Positions 43,430-52,610 are shown, counted from the first letter of the stretch. The stretch: DNA of 64,000 nucleotides from Sphingomonas sp. BT-65 (GCF_026107375.2 NZ_JAPCIA010000002.1:248001-312000), one strand, 5' to 3'. Notes: generated by a model from the letters alone, not told the origin. Numbers and translations: made by a program.

Positions 43430-45466
43430 CTAGAACCGCGCTCGCAATCCGCCGAGCACCGTCCGCCCCTCGCCGGGGTGGAAGATCGCGCTCGCGTCAT
43501 TGGCTGCCACCGCCGCCGACTGGTCCGAGACATAATGTTTGTCGGTCAGGTTGCGCGCATCGACGAAGACCGTGAGGCCATTGCCGAGCTCGATCCCCGC
43601 GCCCACCCCGAACGTCGCATAGCCCGGCACGCGGAAGCTGTTGCGATAGTCCGCCCAGGTCGAGCGCGGCCGCCAGTCGAGCGACGGCTCGACGAACAGC
43701 CCGCCCCCGCCCTCGTAGCGCAGCGAGGCGCGATACTGGTGCACCGGCGCGATCGGCAGCCGGTTGTCGCCATAGATAGGGTCGCCGTCGAAGCGGAAAT
43801 CGGACCAGGCATAGGTCTGCCTCAGCCGCAGCCGCGCCGCCGCGCCGTCGAGGATCCACCAGTCGAGGCTCGCCTCGACCCCCTGGTGCCGGGTCTTGTC
43901 CGCATTGAACACCGTCGCGGGGATGGTGGGCGAAGTCTGGAAGCTCAGCAGCTCGCCCTTCACCCAGGCGTGGTAATAGGTCACGTCCCACGCCACCGCC
44001 CCGCTGCGGCCGCGCGTTCCCGCCTCCGCGGTCCAGGCGCGCTGCGGATCGAGCGGCACGAACACTGATCCCAGCAAATTGGTCTGCGCCAGCGCGCCGA
44101 AATGCGGCGGCTCCACCGATCGCGTGACATTGGCATAGACCTGAACACCGCCACGCTCGAACAGCAGCCCCGCACGCGGCGCGAACCATTCGTAGCTGCG
44201 CTCGGCGGTCCCGCCGGTCAGGTGGTTCGAATAATCGCGCCCGGCATGCCCCCAGCTCGCGCCGGCGACCAGCGCCAGCTCGGGCGTCACGAACACGCGA
44301 CCCTCGGCGAACAGGTCGAGCGCATTGCCGACCTGCTTCGTGTCACCAATCCGCGGCCCCTGCGCGCTCGCCATGTTGACGAACAAATCCTGCTCGGTGC
44401 CGCCCTCGCGATAGAAGGCGCCGAAGAACAGGTCGGACTTCAGGCCCGCCAGCTCGCCCGACCAGTCGAAGCGCCCGAACGCACCCTGGGTGTCGGTGTC
44501 CTGCAGGATGAAGATGCCGACCGGGTGATAGAGGTCGGTCTGCGTCGCATAGACCCCGCCCTCGAACACCAGGCCGTCGCTGAGCCGCAGCCGCGTCTGC
44601 AGCGTGGCGCGATACACATTCTGGTCGCGCCGCTGGTTCTGCGCGACCGTCGTGGCGCCCGGTGCGCGCGGATCGTTCAGCGCCTGCGCCAGCGTCACCG
44701 TCCCCGGTACGCCCTGGCCGATGTCCGCGGCGTAGAGGATCGCGCGCACCTCGCTGTCCTCGCCGAAGCTGTAGCCCAGGTTGACCGTGGCGCGCAGCTG
44801 GTCGGTCCAGCCCTGCACGCGATAGCCGTCGCTGTGGAAGGCGTTGACCCCGGCATAATAGTCGAACGCGCCCGCGGTGCCCGATCCCGCCGCCGCGCCG
44901 CGGACCGTCGCGTCGCTGCCGCCCTCGAGCCGGAACAGGAAGGGCGATTGCGCGGTCTTGCCGTTGGGCGTCACGAAGTTGATCGCGCCGCCGAGCTGCG
45001 CCCCGCCGAAACGCAGCGCGTTGCCGCCCTTGTAGACCTCGACATAGCGCGCGCCGAGCGGGTCGATCTTCTGAAAGTCGGAGAAGCCGTCGGCATCGGC
45101 GAACGGCACGCCGTCCTGCGCCAGCAGCACGCCGCGCTGGTGGAAGCTCTGGTCGAGCCCCGAACCGCGGATCGACAGCCGCCCCTCCTCGCCATAGCGC
45201 TTGGCGGCGAGCACGCCGGGCACGTCGCGCAAGATGTCGGGCGTGCCCACGGCGAAGCGGTCCTCATAGGCCTCGGCCGCGACGACCGAGACCGAGCCCG
45301 GCGTGCGCGCGAGGCGCTCGCGCGCTTCGGCGACCACCGGCGGGTCCTCCGGGTTGGCCTGTGCGGTAACGATGACGTCGGGCGCCTTCTGCTCGCCATC
45401 GGAAGCGAAAACGGGCGAGGCAAGGCAAGTGGCGGCGAGCAGCGCCGCCGCGTGGATCGGTTTCAT
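43430..45466 (-). CDS. TonB-dependent receptor, FecA/metal-type
   Basis: 678 residues, signal peptide 1-22 (SPVFAS). Short plug with DVIVTAQ (TonB-box-like), RLSIRGSGLDQSFHQRGVLL and GALRFGGAQLGGAINFVTPNG; barrel ends in LGGLRARF with terminal Phe. The smaller size and plug pattern fit iron or metal siderophore receptors (FecA, copper-type) rather than the oar-like sphingomonad receptors. A DUF2946-like membrane protein lies upstream on the same strand, 188 bp away, with a large palindromic repeat between them. Confidence 0.9.
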   Translation of the reverse strand: MKPIHAAALLAATCLASPVFASDGEQKAPDVIVTAQANPEDPPVVAEARERLARTPGSVSVVAAEAYEDRFAVGTPDILRDVPGVLAAKRYGEEGRLSIRGSGLDQSFHQRGVLLAQDGVPFADADGFSDFQKIDPLGARYVEVYKGGNALRFGGAQLGGAINFVTPNGKTAQSPFLFRLEGGSDATVRGAAAGSGTAGAFDYYAGVNAFHSDGYRVQGWTDQLRATVNLGYSFGEDSEVRAILYAADIGQGVPGTVTLAQALNDPRAPGATTVAQNQRRDQNVYRATLQTRLRLSDGLVFEGGVYATQTDLYHPVGIFILQDTDTQGAFGRFDWSGELAGLKSDLFFGAFYREGGTEQDLFVNMASAQGPRIGDTKQVGNALDLFAEGRVFVTPELALVAGASWGHAGRDYSNHLTGGTAERSYEWFAPRAGLLFERGGVQVYANVTRSVEPPHFGALAQTNLLGSVFVPLDPQRAWTAEAGTRGRSGAVAWDVTYYHAWVKGELLSFQTSPTIPATVFNADKTRHQGVEASLDWWILDGAAARLRLRQTYAWSDFRFDGDPIYGDNRLPIAPVHQYRASLRYEGGGGLFVEPSLDWRPRSTWADYRNSFRVPGYATFGVGAGIELGNGLTVFVDARNLTDKHYVSDQSAAVAANDASAIFHPGEGRTVLGGLRARF

Positions 45467-45493
45467 GGATATGTGTTCCTGATCGGCGCTGAT

Positions 45494-45614
45494 CGGCTTC
45501 CTGCGGTCACCCTCACCCTTCCGCGCCTTCGGCGCCCCTCCCTCTCCCATTGGGAGAGGGAAGGCGCCCGCAAGCGCAGCGAGTGGGAAGGGTGAGGGTG
45601 ACCGCAGGAAGCCG
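45494..45614. repeat. Long inverted repeat, family 2 copy 1
   Basis: Arms of 29 bp, perfectly complementary: left CGGCTTCCTGCGGTCACCCT... (45494-45522), right ending ...GACCGCAGGAAGCCG (45586-45614). Inside is CCCTCTCCCATTGGGAGAGGG, a second short hairpin. The motif GGTCACCCTCACCCTTCC is shared with the element at 49440. It lies between two same-strand genes and can fold almost completely. Confidence 0.8.
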
Positions 45615-45654
45615 GTGCAATCAGCGCGATTTGTTCAACTTGTCGGCGAAACGA

Positions 45655-46044
45655 TCAGGTGAGAGCCGGCGGCCCACGCAACGGCGGTCGGAGATACGGC
45701 GTGCGAACGAGCGCCGGAGGGACGGCCGCGACGAACCCGAGCGCGAGGATGAACACCAGAGCCGCGGCGAGCAGCACCGGGTCCGCGCCGGGCAGCAACG
45801 CCAGCCCCAGCCCGGCGAACACGCAGGGCTGGTCCATCTTGGCGGTATCGTCGGGCTTGGCCGGCATGCCCGGCACGTCGATCGCGACATGCTGCGGCCC
45901 GAACTGCGTACACACCAGCACCATGATCTGCCCCGGCGACGCGACCGGCATGAACCCCGCCGGCACCACCAGCTTCATCGCGAGCGCGAGCACGAGCAGC
46001 GCGGCGGCGAAACGGGGATGGTCGAGGACGAACCGGCGGAACAC
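45655..46044 (-). CDS. DUF2946-like membrane protein
   Basis: 129 residues: N-terminal hydrophobic helix with LVVPAGFMPVASPGQIMVLVCT, a Cys-His-poor middle with DVPGMPAKPDDTAKMDQPCVFAGL, and a C-terminal helix. PAGFMP and MDQPCVFAGL fit DUF2946, often found next to TonB-dependent copper or heme receptors. Start is GTG 46044. Probably co-transcribed with the receptor, though a palindromic repeat lies between. Confidence 0.75.
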   Translation of the reverse strand: MFRRFVLDHPRFAAALLVLALAMKLVVPAGFMPVASPGQIMVLVCTQFGPQHVAIDVPGMPAKPDDTAKMDQPCVFAGLGLALLPGADPVLLAAALVFILALGFVAAVPPALVRTPYLRPPLRGPPALT

Positions 46045-46120
46045 GCCGCGCGGTTAGCGGCTGGCGCTCGGCCTGTCATCCGCTAAAGGGTCCGGCAAAA
46101 CAGACATGCAGGGACATGCC

Positions 46121-47641
46121 ATGGTTACCATCAAGGCCGCCGATCTGATCGAGAGCGTCGCCGACGCGCTCCAGTTCATCAGCTACTACCACCCGATGGA
46201 TTACATCCGCGCGCTGGGCGAGGCGTACAAGGCCGAGCAGTCGCCCGCCGCCAAGGACGCGATCGCGCAGATCCTGACCAACAGCCGCATGTGCGCCGAG
46301 GGCCATCGCCCGATCTGCCAGGACACCGGCATCGTCAACGTGTTCGTGAAATGGGGCATGGACTGCCGCCTCGACGATACCTCGCGTTCGCTTCAGGAAG
46401 TCGTCGATGAAGGCGTGCGCCGCGCCTATCTCCACCCCGAGAACAAGCTGCGCGCCTCGGTCCTCGCCGACCCCGCCTTCACGCGCCGCAACACGCGCGA
46501 CAACACCCCCTGCGTGCTCCATGTCGAAATGGTCGCGGGCGACCATGTCCATGTCGACGTCGCGGCCAAGGGCGGCGGGTCGGAGAACAAGTCCAAGTTC
46601 AAGATGATGAACCCCAGCGACTCGATCGTCGACTGGGTGCTGGAGATGCTGCCGCAGATGGGCGCCGGCTGGTGCCCGCCGGGCATGCTCGGCATCGGCA
46701 TCGGCGGCACCGCCGAGCATTGCGTGCTGCTCGCCAAGAAGGCGCTGATGGAGCAGATCGACATGGCGACGCTAAAGGCGCGCGGCCCCCAGAACGATCT
46801 CGAGGCGCTGCGCATCGAGATCTTCGACAAGGTCAACGCGCTCGGCATCGGCGCGCAGGGGCTGGGCGGCCTCTCGACCATCCTCGACGTCAAGATCATG
46901 GACGCACCCTGCCACGCCGCAGGCAAGCCGGTGGCGATGATCCCCAACTGCGCCGCCACCCGCCACGCGCACTTCACCCTCGACGGCTCGGGGCCCGCCT
47001 ATCTCGAAGCGCCCAAGCTCGACGAGTGGCCCGACGTCAACTGGACGCCGGACAAGGCCGCGATCCGCGTCGATCTCGATACGCTCACCCCCGAAGTGGT
47101 GCAGTCGTGGAAGCAGGGCGACCGCCTGCTCCTCAACGGCAAGATGCTCACCGGCCGCGACGCCGCGCACAAGCGCATCGCCGACATGCTCGCGCGCGGC
47201 GAGAACCTGCCCGTCGAGTTCAAGGGCCGCGTCATCTATTATGTCGGCCCGGTCGATCCGGTCGGCGAGGAAGTGGTCGGCCCCGCCGGCCCCACCACCG
47301 CGACGCGCATGGACAAGTTCACGCGCATGATGCTCGAACAGGGCCTGCTCGCGATGGTCGGCAAGGCCGAGCGCGGCCCCGCCGCGACCGAGGCTATCCG
47401 CGACCACAAGAGTGCCTATCTCATGGCTGTCGGTGGCGCCGCCTATCTCGTCGCCCGCGCGATCAAGGGCAGCAAGGTCGTCGGCTTCGCGGATCTCGGC
47501 ATGGAAGCGATCTATGAGTTCGAGGTGCAGGACTTCCCGGTGACGGTCGCGGTCGATGCCGAGGGCAACAACGTCCACCAGTTGGCGCCGCTCGTCTGGC
47601 GTGAGAAGATCGCCAAGGAGAAGCTGCTCGAAGGAGCGTAA
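46121..47641 (+). CDS. fumA: Class I fumarate hydratase (fumarase A/B type)
   Basis: 506-residue iron-sulfur enzyme converting fumarate to malate in the TCA cycle. It covers both fumarase domains in one chain. RPICQDTGIVNVF, GWCPPGMLGIGIGGTAEH and MIPNCAATRHAHF hold the cluster-binding and active-site regions. ATG 46121 chosen because AGGGA lies 6 bases before it; another ATG at 46106 would add five residues. Fe-S enzyme, so oxygen and superoxide sensitive. Confidence 0.95.
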   Translation: MVTIKAADLIESVADALQFISYYHPMDYIRALGEAYKAEQSPAAKDAIAQILTNSRMCAEGHRPICQDTGIVNVFVKWGMDCRLDDTSRSLQEVVDEGVRRAYLHPENKLRASVLADPAFTRRNTRDNTPCVLHVEMVAGDHVHVDVAAKGGGSENKSKFKMMNPSDSIVDWVLEMLPQMGAGWCPPGMLGIGIGGTAEHCVLLAKKALMEQIDMATLKARGPQNDLEALRIEIFDKVNALGIGAQGLGGLSTILDVKIMDAPCHAAGKPVAMIPNCAATRHAHFTLDGSGPAYLEAPKLDEWPDVNWTPDKAAIRVDLDTLTPEVVQSWKQGDRLLLNGKMLTGRDAAHKRIADMLARGENLPVEFKGRVIYYVGPVDPVGEEVVGPAGPTTATRMDKFTRMMLEQGLLAMVGKAERGPAATEAIRDHKSAYLMAVGGAAYLVARAIKGSKVVGFADLGMEAIYEFEVQDFPVTVAVDAEGNNVHQLAPLVWREKIAKEKLLEGA

Positions 47642-47657
47642 TGAGCGATATGTTGCC

Positions 47658-48149
47658 GTGAAGGTCGACCTGGTCTCGCCGCATACGCCCGTCGCCGCCG
47701 CCGAGCGGCTCAAGACGGCGGTAGGCGGGCCGATCTATCGGGACACCCCCAAGCGCGTCACCGGCAACGGCACCGAGCAACGCATGCGGCTCTGGATCCA
47801 CCGCCCCCATTTCCGCAACGACCTGCGCACCGCGCTCAAGGCGAGGATGGAACCGTATCGCGGCGGCACGCGCATCCGCGGGCGGGTCGGCACCCCGCGC
47901 AGCGGGATCGCCTTCCTCGTCTTCTGGTTCGGCTTCGTCCTGCTCTTCTTCGCGGGTGGCGTCGCCGGCTGGATCGCGACCGGCTCGCTGGCCAGCCCGA
48001 TGTTCCTCGTCATCCCCGGGCTGATGCTGCTGTTCGGCGCGGGCTTCATTTATGTCGCGACGATGCACAGCCGTGAGGACCGCGCGATGATCCTCGATTT
48101 CCTGCGCGAAACGATCGCCACGCGCGAATATCGCGGCGGCGACCTCTAG
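47658..48149 (+). CDS. Two-helix membrane protein of unknown function
   Basis: 163 residues starting on GTG (MKVDLVSPHTPVAAAERLKTAV). The first 80 residues are soluble with a HRPHFRNDLRTALKARMEPYRGGTRIRGRVG block; two membrane helices follow (about 82-104, 110-130) and a short polar end. Its start overlaps a tiny 6-codon reading frame after the fumarase gene, so translation may be coupled. Family not recognised; the start is not certain. Confidence 0.7.
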   Translation: MKVDLVSPHTPVAAAERLKTAVGGPIYRDTPKRVTGNGTEQRMRLWIHRPHFRNDLRTALKARMEPYRGGTRIRGRVGTPRSGIAFLVFWFGFVLLFFAGGVAGWIATGSLASPMFLVIPGLMLLFGAGFIYVATMHSREDRAMILDFLRETIATREYRGGDL

Positions 48150-48192
48150 CAGGTCTTGAGTTGGGCAGGGCCAACACACACTTAGCGTAACA

Positions 48193-49434
48193 ATGCGCCT
48201 CCTCCGACGGGTCCTGCGCTGGACCGGTACCCTCCTGCTCTGGACCTTCGTCGCCGCGTGCCTCGCCACGGTGATCGTCCCGCGCTATCTCGACCGCATC
48301 TATTACGAGGGTCCGCAAAGCGCCCATTTCGACGGCGAACGCTTCTTCAATCCGGATGGAGACGACACCTTCCGCGTGCCCGGCGGGAATAGCCGCCTGG
48401 GCTTTGCGGCGCGATTCTTCCGCCGCGACGACACCCGCCCCGCCTGGCCCATCGCGGTCAACGTCGCCAAGGACACGCCTCCCGCGCGCGTCACCGGCGG
48501 TGCGATGCGCGCGACCTGGGTCGGCCACGCCACGGTGCTGGTGCAGGCCGACGGGCTCAACATCCTCACCGACCCGATCTGGAGCGACGTCGCCGGCCCG
48601 TTCAACCTCGCCGGCCCGCGCCGCATCGCGGCACCGGGAATCGAGTTCGACAAGCTCCCCAAGATCGATCTCGTCGTCGTCAGCCACAACCATTACGACC
48701 ATCTCGATATCCCGACGCTCAAGCGCCTGTGGGAGCGCGACAAGCCGGCGATCGTCACCAGCCTCGGCAATGACACGATCCTGCGCTCGGCGGGGATCGA
48801 GGCATTCGGCCTCGACTGGAAGCGAGCTGGCACCCTGACGGACACGGGTTTCGAGATCGAGGAAGGGCTGCCACGCTGCGATCCGGTGGCGGCCTGCCCC
48901 GGCGACCGGGCAACCGTGATCGTCAACCGCAACCACCATTGGGGTAGCCGCTGGTTCACCGACCGCAACCGCGCGCTCTGGTCGAGCTTCGTGGTGACGC
49001 TGCCCGGCGGCAATCTGTTCTTCGCGGGCGACACCGGCGCGGGCGATTACAAATGGGCGAACGAGGCCGCGTCCTACGGCCCGATCCGCCTCGCCATCCT
49101 CCCCATCGGCGCCTTCCGCTTCGAGGAAGGGCAGATGGGCACGGGCAGCCATATCGGCCCGGCCGATGCGATCAAATTGTGGAACCGCATGGGCCGCCCG
49201 ACCGCGCTTCCGATGCACTGGGGCACTTTCCGCCTGTCATGGGAGGGCTATTGGACCCCGCCGCGCCTGCTCCGCGCGCTCCAGGCCTGCGCGGGCGAGA
49301 CCTCGGGACGCTTCGCCCCGCAATCGCTCGGCCGCGCGTGGGACATCCCGGCGCTCGGCGAAGCGCCGCCGCCGGTCGACGACAAGCGTATCGACGCCTG
49401 CCTCAAGACCCCCGCCGTCCGCGCGCTGCGCTAG
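48193..49434 (+). CDS. Membrane-anchored metallo-beta-lactamase-fold hydrolase (NAPE-PLD/UlaG-like)
   Basis: 413 residues. A membrane helix (about 10-30) anchors the protein; the MBL domain has VSHNHYDHLD (His165, His167, Asp169, His170), NRNHHWGSR, FAGDTGAGD and PMHWGTF. This arrangement fits the NAPE-phospholipase-D-like and UlaG/Zn-hydrolase families, which hydrolyse phosphoester or lactone bonds. Probably faces the periplasm. Substrate unknown; lipid-related action is an inference. Confidence 0.9.
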   Translation: MRLLRRVLRWTGTLLLWTFVAACLATVIVPRYLDRIYYEGPQSAHFDGERFFNPDGDDTFRVPGGNSRLGFAARFFRRDDTRPAWPIAVNVAKDTPPARVTGGAMRATWVGHATVLVQADGLNILTDPIWSDVAGPFNLAGPRRIAAPGIEFDKLPKIDLVVVSHNHYDHLDIPTLKRLWERDKPAIVTSLGNDTILRSAGIEAFGLDWKRAGTLTDTGFEIEEGLPRCDPVAACPGDRATVIVNRNHHWGSRWFTDRNRALWSSFVVTLPGGNLFFAGDTGAGDYKWANEAASYGPIRLAILPIGAFRFEEGQMGTGSHIGPADAIKLWNRMGRPTALPMHWGTFRLSWEGYWTPPRLLRALQACAGETSGRFAPQSLGRAWDIPALGEAPPPVDDKRIDACLKTPAVRALR

Positions 49435-49439
49435 TAGGC

Positions 49440-49578
49440 CGGTCACCCTCACCCTTCCGGCGCTTCGCGCCTCCCTCCCTCTCCCAATGGGAGAAGGAAT
49501 GATCGGGTGAACAGCGCCCCGCGCTGTTCACCCGATCATCCCACCGCAGCCAGGCGGTGGGAAGGGTGAGGGTGATCG
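49440..49578. repeat. Nested palindromic element, family 2 copy 2
   Basis: Outer arms CGGTCACCCTCACCCTTCC (49440-49458) and its near-complement (49560-49578, one mismatch). Inside, ATGATCGGGTGAACAGCGC (49499-49517) pairs perfectly with 49521-49539 around a 3-base CCC loop: a 19-bp stem. The element sits between converging genes. Shares its outer motif and a CCCTCTCCCA hairpin with the element at 45494. Confidence 0.8.
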
Positions 49579-49585
49579 AAACTAC

Positions 49586-50215
49586 TCAGTTCACGAAGCT
49601 GGTCGTCGCGGTGCGGTGCAGGATCGCCACCTTCCCCGCGGGCAAGGTGAAATCCCCCTCTTCCTTGACCGACGCCTTGAGGATGTAGCGCCCCTTCTCG
49701 GCCAGCGCGGGCAGCGCGACCTCGCCCTTGTCGTCGGTCTCGAGCATCAGCGTCCAGCGGCTGGGCGAGACCAAAGTCACCTCGGTCTTCGCCACCGGCT
49801 TGCCGTCGCGCGTCAGCACGAAGCGGTCGCCATTGGCCGCCACCGGCGCCAGCTCGAGCGGCATCACCGCCTTCGCCTCGCTCCGCCCGGCGCGCGCATA
49901 ATAGACCACGCCCGCCCTCTTGCCGTCCTCGTCCCACGGCTTGAACACGTCGTCGTCCCAGGCGCGCACGTCGCCCGCCGGAACCACCACCTCGATATAG
50001 CCCGGCCCGCGCGTCTGCGCCGCGGTCGAGACCGGCACCAGCTTGGGCGCTTTGAGCGACGGAAAGGCGGGATCGCCGCCCGGCGGGATCGGCCGCTCGG
50101 GCTCGCCCAGCCAGATCTGCGCCGCGCCGTTCGCGCCGCGCTCGATCCACACCTCATGCGCCTGCGCGACGCCGGCGGTTCCCAATGCCAGCGCGGCGAT
50201 CAGCAGCTTCTTCAT
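49586..50215 (-). CDS. DUF4198 periplasmic protein
   Basis: 209 residues. Signal peptide 1-19 (AQA), then HEVWIERG, the mark of DUF4198 (bacterial proteins linked to nickel/cobalt or iron uptake). Two beta-sandwich-like parts follow with GEVALPALAEKGRYILKASV. Strong ribosome site GGGAGGAA. The last gene of the DUF3649-PepSY-DUF3325 operon, 18 bp after DUF3325. Probably binds or carries a metal in the periplasm. Confidence 0.88.
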   Translation of the reverse strand: MKKLLIAALALGTAGVAQAHEVWIERGANGAAQIWLGEPERPIPPGGDPAFPSLKAPKLVPVSTAAQTRGPGYIEVVVPAGDVRAWDDDVFKPWDEDGKRAGVVYYARAGRSEAKAVMPLELAPVAANGDRFVLTRDGKPVAKTEVTLVSPSRWTLMLETDDKGEVALPALAEKGRYILKASVKEEGDFTLPAGKVAILHRTATTSFVN

Positions 50216-50233
50216 GCTCGTTCCTCCCTCGAT

Positions 50234-50515
50234 CTATTTCCGGTCCGCAGGCGCGGGGATCAGGTTGAGCGCAAGGAACACCAGTCCGGCGCCCAGCATC
50301 AACAGGGCTACCCAAAGAATCGGGCCGAATACCCATCCCTGCGCGGCGATCGCGAACGGAAATGCCGCCACCAGCGCCGTCCATGCCGCGCCACGCATCG
50401 TGAGCGCCATCACCGCATCCGGCCGCTTACCCAGCCGCTTGTGGTGATGCGCGTCGGTCGCGAGGCCGAACAGCGCAAAGGCCAGGGTCGTCAGGATGAG
50501 GGCGAGCGCGGTCAC
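50234..50515 (-). CDS. DUF3325 small membrane protein
   Basis: 93 residues, three hydrophobic helices (about 1-19, 39-60, 63-85). Starts on a GTG that shares four bases with the stop of the PepSY gene (GTGA). TDAHHHKRLGKRP is a short His-rich link typical of DUF3325. Usually encoded with PepSY and DUF3649 in iron uptake loci. Exact role unknown. Confidence 0.82.
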   Translation of the reverse strand: MTALALILTTLAFALFGLATDAHHHKRLGKRPDAVMALTMRGAAWTALVAAFPFAIAAQGWVFGPILWVALLMLGAGLVFLALNLIPAPADRK

Positions 50516-52104
50516 TCAGCCGGCTCCATCTGCGCCGCCGGGATCGCTGCGCTGCGCCGCCGCACCCGCCGCTCGGCCGGCCTGTGCCGCGCCACCCGCC
50601 GCGCCAGCGCGAGGAACGCGAGGCCGAACACCAGCAGCGCGGTGTCGATCCCCGCCAGCATCCCGTCCCCGCTCGCCAGCGAGGCGATCAGCCCGCGCTC
50701 GGTCCCGAACAGATTATAGACCGGCAGCGCCGCCAGCAGCGCGCCGGTCAGCCCGAGCAGCGCCACCCAATTGGGCTGCGGCCGCCGCGCGATCGCCAGC
50801 ACCAGTGCCGCGCCCCACGCCATGAACAGGCAATGGATCTCCCACGCCGCCCGGTCCGCCATGCCGACCGGCAGCAAGCGGTTCGCCCATAGCAGCACCG
50901 CGATCCCCAGCGGGAAGCCGCCGATCGCCGCGACGTTCAACCGCTCGACCAGCCGGAAGCCGAAATGCGGGCGCGCCGGATCGGGCAGCCTCTCGCGCCT
51001 TTTGACCGTCCACATCACCAGCCCGCTCGCGACCATCACCGATCCCGCAACCCCGCACAGGAAATAGAGGAAGCGCAGCCAGGGCGAGGCATAGCGCCCG
51101 GCATGCACGCCGATCATCGCCCCCGCCGTGGTCACCCCCGCGCCATGGTCAGGTGCGGTCCACAGCGGCTTGCCGGTGGTGCCGTCATAGGTGATGCGCG
51201 AGGTATAGGCGGACAGCATCGTCGCCCCCGAACGCAGCACGCGCACCTTCGCCCCGGCGTCGCCCGGCTCATTGACCTCGAGATACGCCGCCTTGCCCCC
51301 CATCCGCTGCTCGGCATCACGCAGCAGCGGGCCAAGATCGACCAGCGGCGCGGGCCGCCCGGTCCGCTCGGCCTCCACGCCCACGGGATAGATGGCGTCG
51401 AAATAGTCAGCGTCGTTCGAATAGGCCGCGACCGTCGCCCAGGGCAGCAGCGTCACCATCAGCGTGACCAGCCCGGTATAGGTGATCATCAGGTGGAATG
51501 GCAGCGCCAGCACCGCGGTGGCATTGTGCCCGTCGAGCCACGACCGCTGCCCCTTGCCCCGGCGCAGCGTGAAGAAGTCGCGGAAGATCTTCTTGTGCGT
51601 GACGATGCCCGAGAGGATCGCGACCAGCATGAACAGGCCGGCGAGCCCGGTCAGCCAGCGCGCCACATACCACGGCATGTAGTAGAGGTCGTAGTGGAAG
51701 CGATAGAAGAACTCGCCGCCGCGCGTCTCGCGCACCGCTGCCGCGCGGCCCTCGGCATCGATCGTCACCTGGTTGTCGCGGCGGCTGGCGGGCGCCTCGC
51801 CTTCCGCGGGCTGGGGCACCCACATTGCCACCGCCCCGTGCGTGGTCCCGCCGGGCAGCGTGATGAACCAGCTCTTGGCGTCAGGCGCCTCGCGCTGCAG
51901 GAACCGCTGCGCGCCGGCCAGCACCTTCTCGGGCTGGTCGACCTTGGCCAGCTCGGGCCGCATCCAGCGGTTCATACCCTCGCGATAGAAGGCGATCGTG
52001 CCCGCCGTGAACATCGCGAACAGCAGCCAGCCGAGCAGCAGCCCCGACCAGGTGTGGAGGAACGCCTGCGACTGGCGGAAGCCCTTCTCGCCGAGCTCGC
52101 TCAT
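50512..52104 (-). CDS. PepSY-TM protein, putative iron-siderophore reductase
   Basis: 530 residues with about 7-8 membrane helices and PepSY domains in periplasmic loops (AHTWSGLLLGWLLFAM-like start SQAFLHTWSGLLLGWLLFAM, RYASPWLRFLYFLCGVAGSVMV at the end). Related to PiuB/FoxB/FsrB proteins that reduce ferric siderophores at the inner membrane. Paired His residues on helices (LHTWSG, HYDLYYMPWY, LPFHLM, GVHAGRY) are good heme ligands. Overlaps DUF3649 by ATGA and DUF3325 by GTGA. Confidence 0.9.
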   Translation of the reverse strand: MSELGEKGFRQSQAFLHTWSGLLLGWLLFAMFTAGTIAFYREGMNRWMRPELAKVDQPEKVLAGAQRFLQREAPDAKSWFITLPGGTTHGAVAMWVPQPAEGEAPASRRDNQVTIDAEGRAAAVRETRGGEFFYRFHYDLYYMPWYVARWLTGLAGLFMLVAILSGIVTHKKIFRDFFTLRRGKGQRSWLDGHNATAVLALPFHLMITYTGLVTLMVTLLPWATVAAYSNDADYFDAIYPVGVEAERTGRPAPLVDLGPLLRDAEQRMGGKAAYLEVNEPGDAGAKVRVLRSGATMLSAYTSRITYDGTTGKPLWTAPDHGAGVTTAGAMIGVHAGRYASPWLRFLYFLCGVAGSVMVASGLVMWTVKRRERLPDPARPHFGFRLVERLNVAAIGGFPLGIAVLLWANRLLPVGMADRAAWEIHCLFMAWGAALVLAIARRPQPNWVALLGLTGALLAALPVYNLFGTERGLIASLASGDGMLAGIDTALLVFGLAFLALARRVARHRPAERRVRRRSAAIPAAQMEPAE

Positions 52105-52397
52105 GCCGCGCCCCCGGCCATCGCCGCCCAGGTGATCGCCGCCGCGACGCCGCCCGCCACCGCCAGCACCCAGACGGCGCGCCAGCCGCTCTTCGCCGCG
52201 AACGACCACATCGCCGCGACCGCGCAGATCGCGAAGGCGGTGAGCATCCCCGTCGTCGTCGCATCCGCGCGCGGCATCGGCAGGATGCGCGACAGCGCCA
52301 TCGCCCACAGCGTCGCGACCGCATAGCCGAGCGGCAACGCGGCGAGGATACGGAGCGCCAAGTCGCCCCGCCGCCGGAGCGCTTCGAACCTGTGCAT
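52101..52397 (-). CDS. DUF3649 small membrane protein
   Basis: 98 residues, three membrane helices (about 14-35, 45-62, 68-90). The leading MHRFEALRRRGDLALRILAALPLGYAVATLWAMALSRILPMPRADA is typical of DUF3649, found in iron-uptake operons. ATGA overlap with the PepSY gene. The first gene of the four-gene unit; the 213-bp region before it, shared with the divergent PstS-like gene, should carry the promoter and perhaps a Fur site, which I could not identify. Confidence 0.8.
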   Translation of the reverse strand: MHRFEALRRRGDLALRILAALPLGYAVATLWAMALSRILPMPRADATTTGMLTAFAICAVAAMWSFAAKSGWRAVWVLAVAGGVAAAITWAAMAGGAA

Positions 52398-52505
52398 GTC
52401 TAGCGGCCTCTTCGGCGATTCGGAGACGCGATAGCCGCTCCACTGTTGCGAGTCACTAGCAATAGCATGCCCGCGCAACCGCCGCCGCTGTCCGAATGCG
52501 TCAGC

Positions 52506-52523
52506 GCGTCACGAATTTGTCAC
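52506..52523 (+). promoter_or_regulatory. Pho-box-like sequence
   Basis: GCGTCAC-GAAT-TTGTCAC: two 7-bp direct repeats with 4-bp spacing, the PhoB binding layout (CTGTCAT-N4-CTGTCAC). Located 88 bp before the PstS-like start codon. One box only. It suggests phosphate control of that gene. Confidence 0.55.
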
Positions 52524-52610
52524 ACAGCGGTAACCCTGGAGGCGGAGAAGAGGATCGGCGGACGCATATGTTCTGCGCCCCCCGACTCGTAACGGATGGG
52601 GAGGAATGCG

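Noticed and set aside
47641..47661. Six-codon reading frame MSDMLP after the fumarase gene as a gene
   Set aside because: Too short; at most a coupling leader for the GTG start of the membrane protein at 47658.
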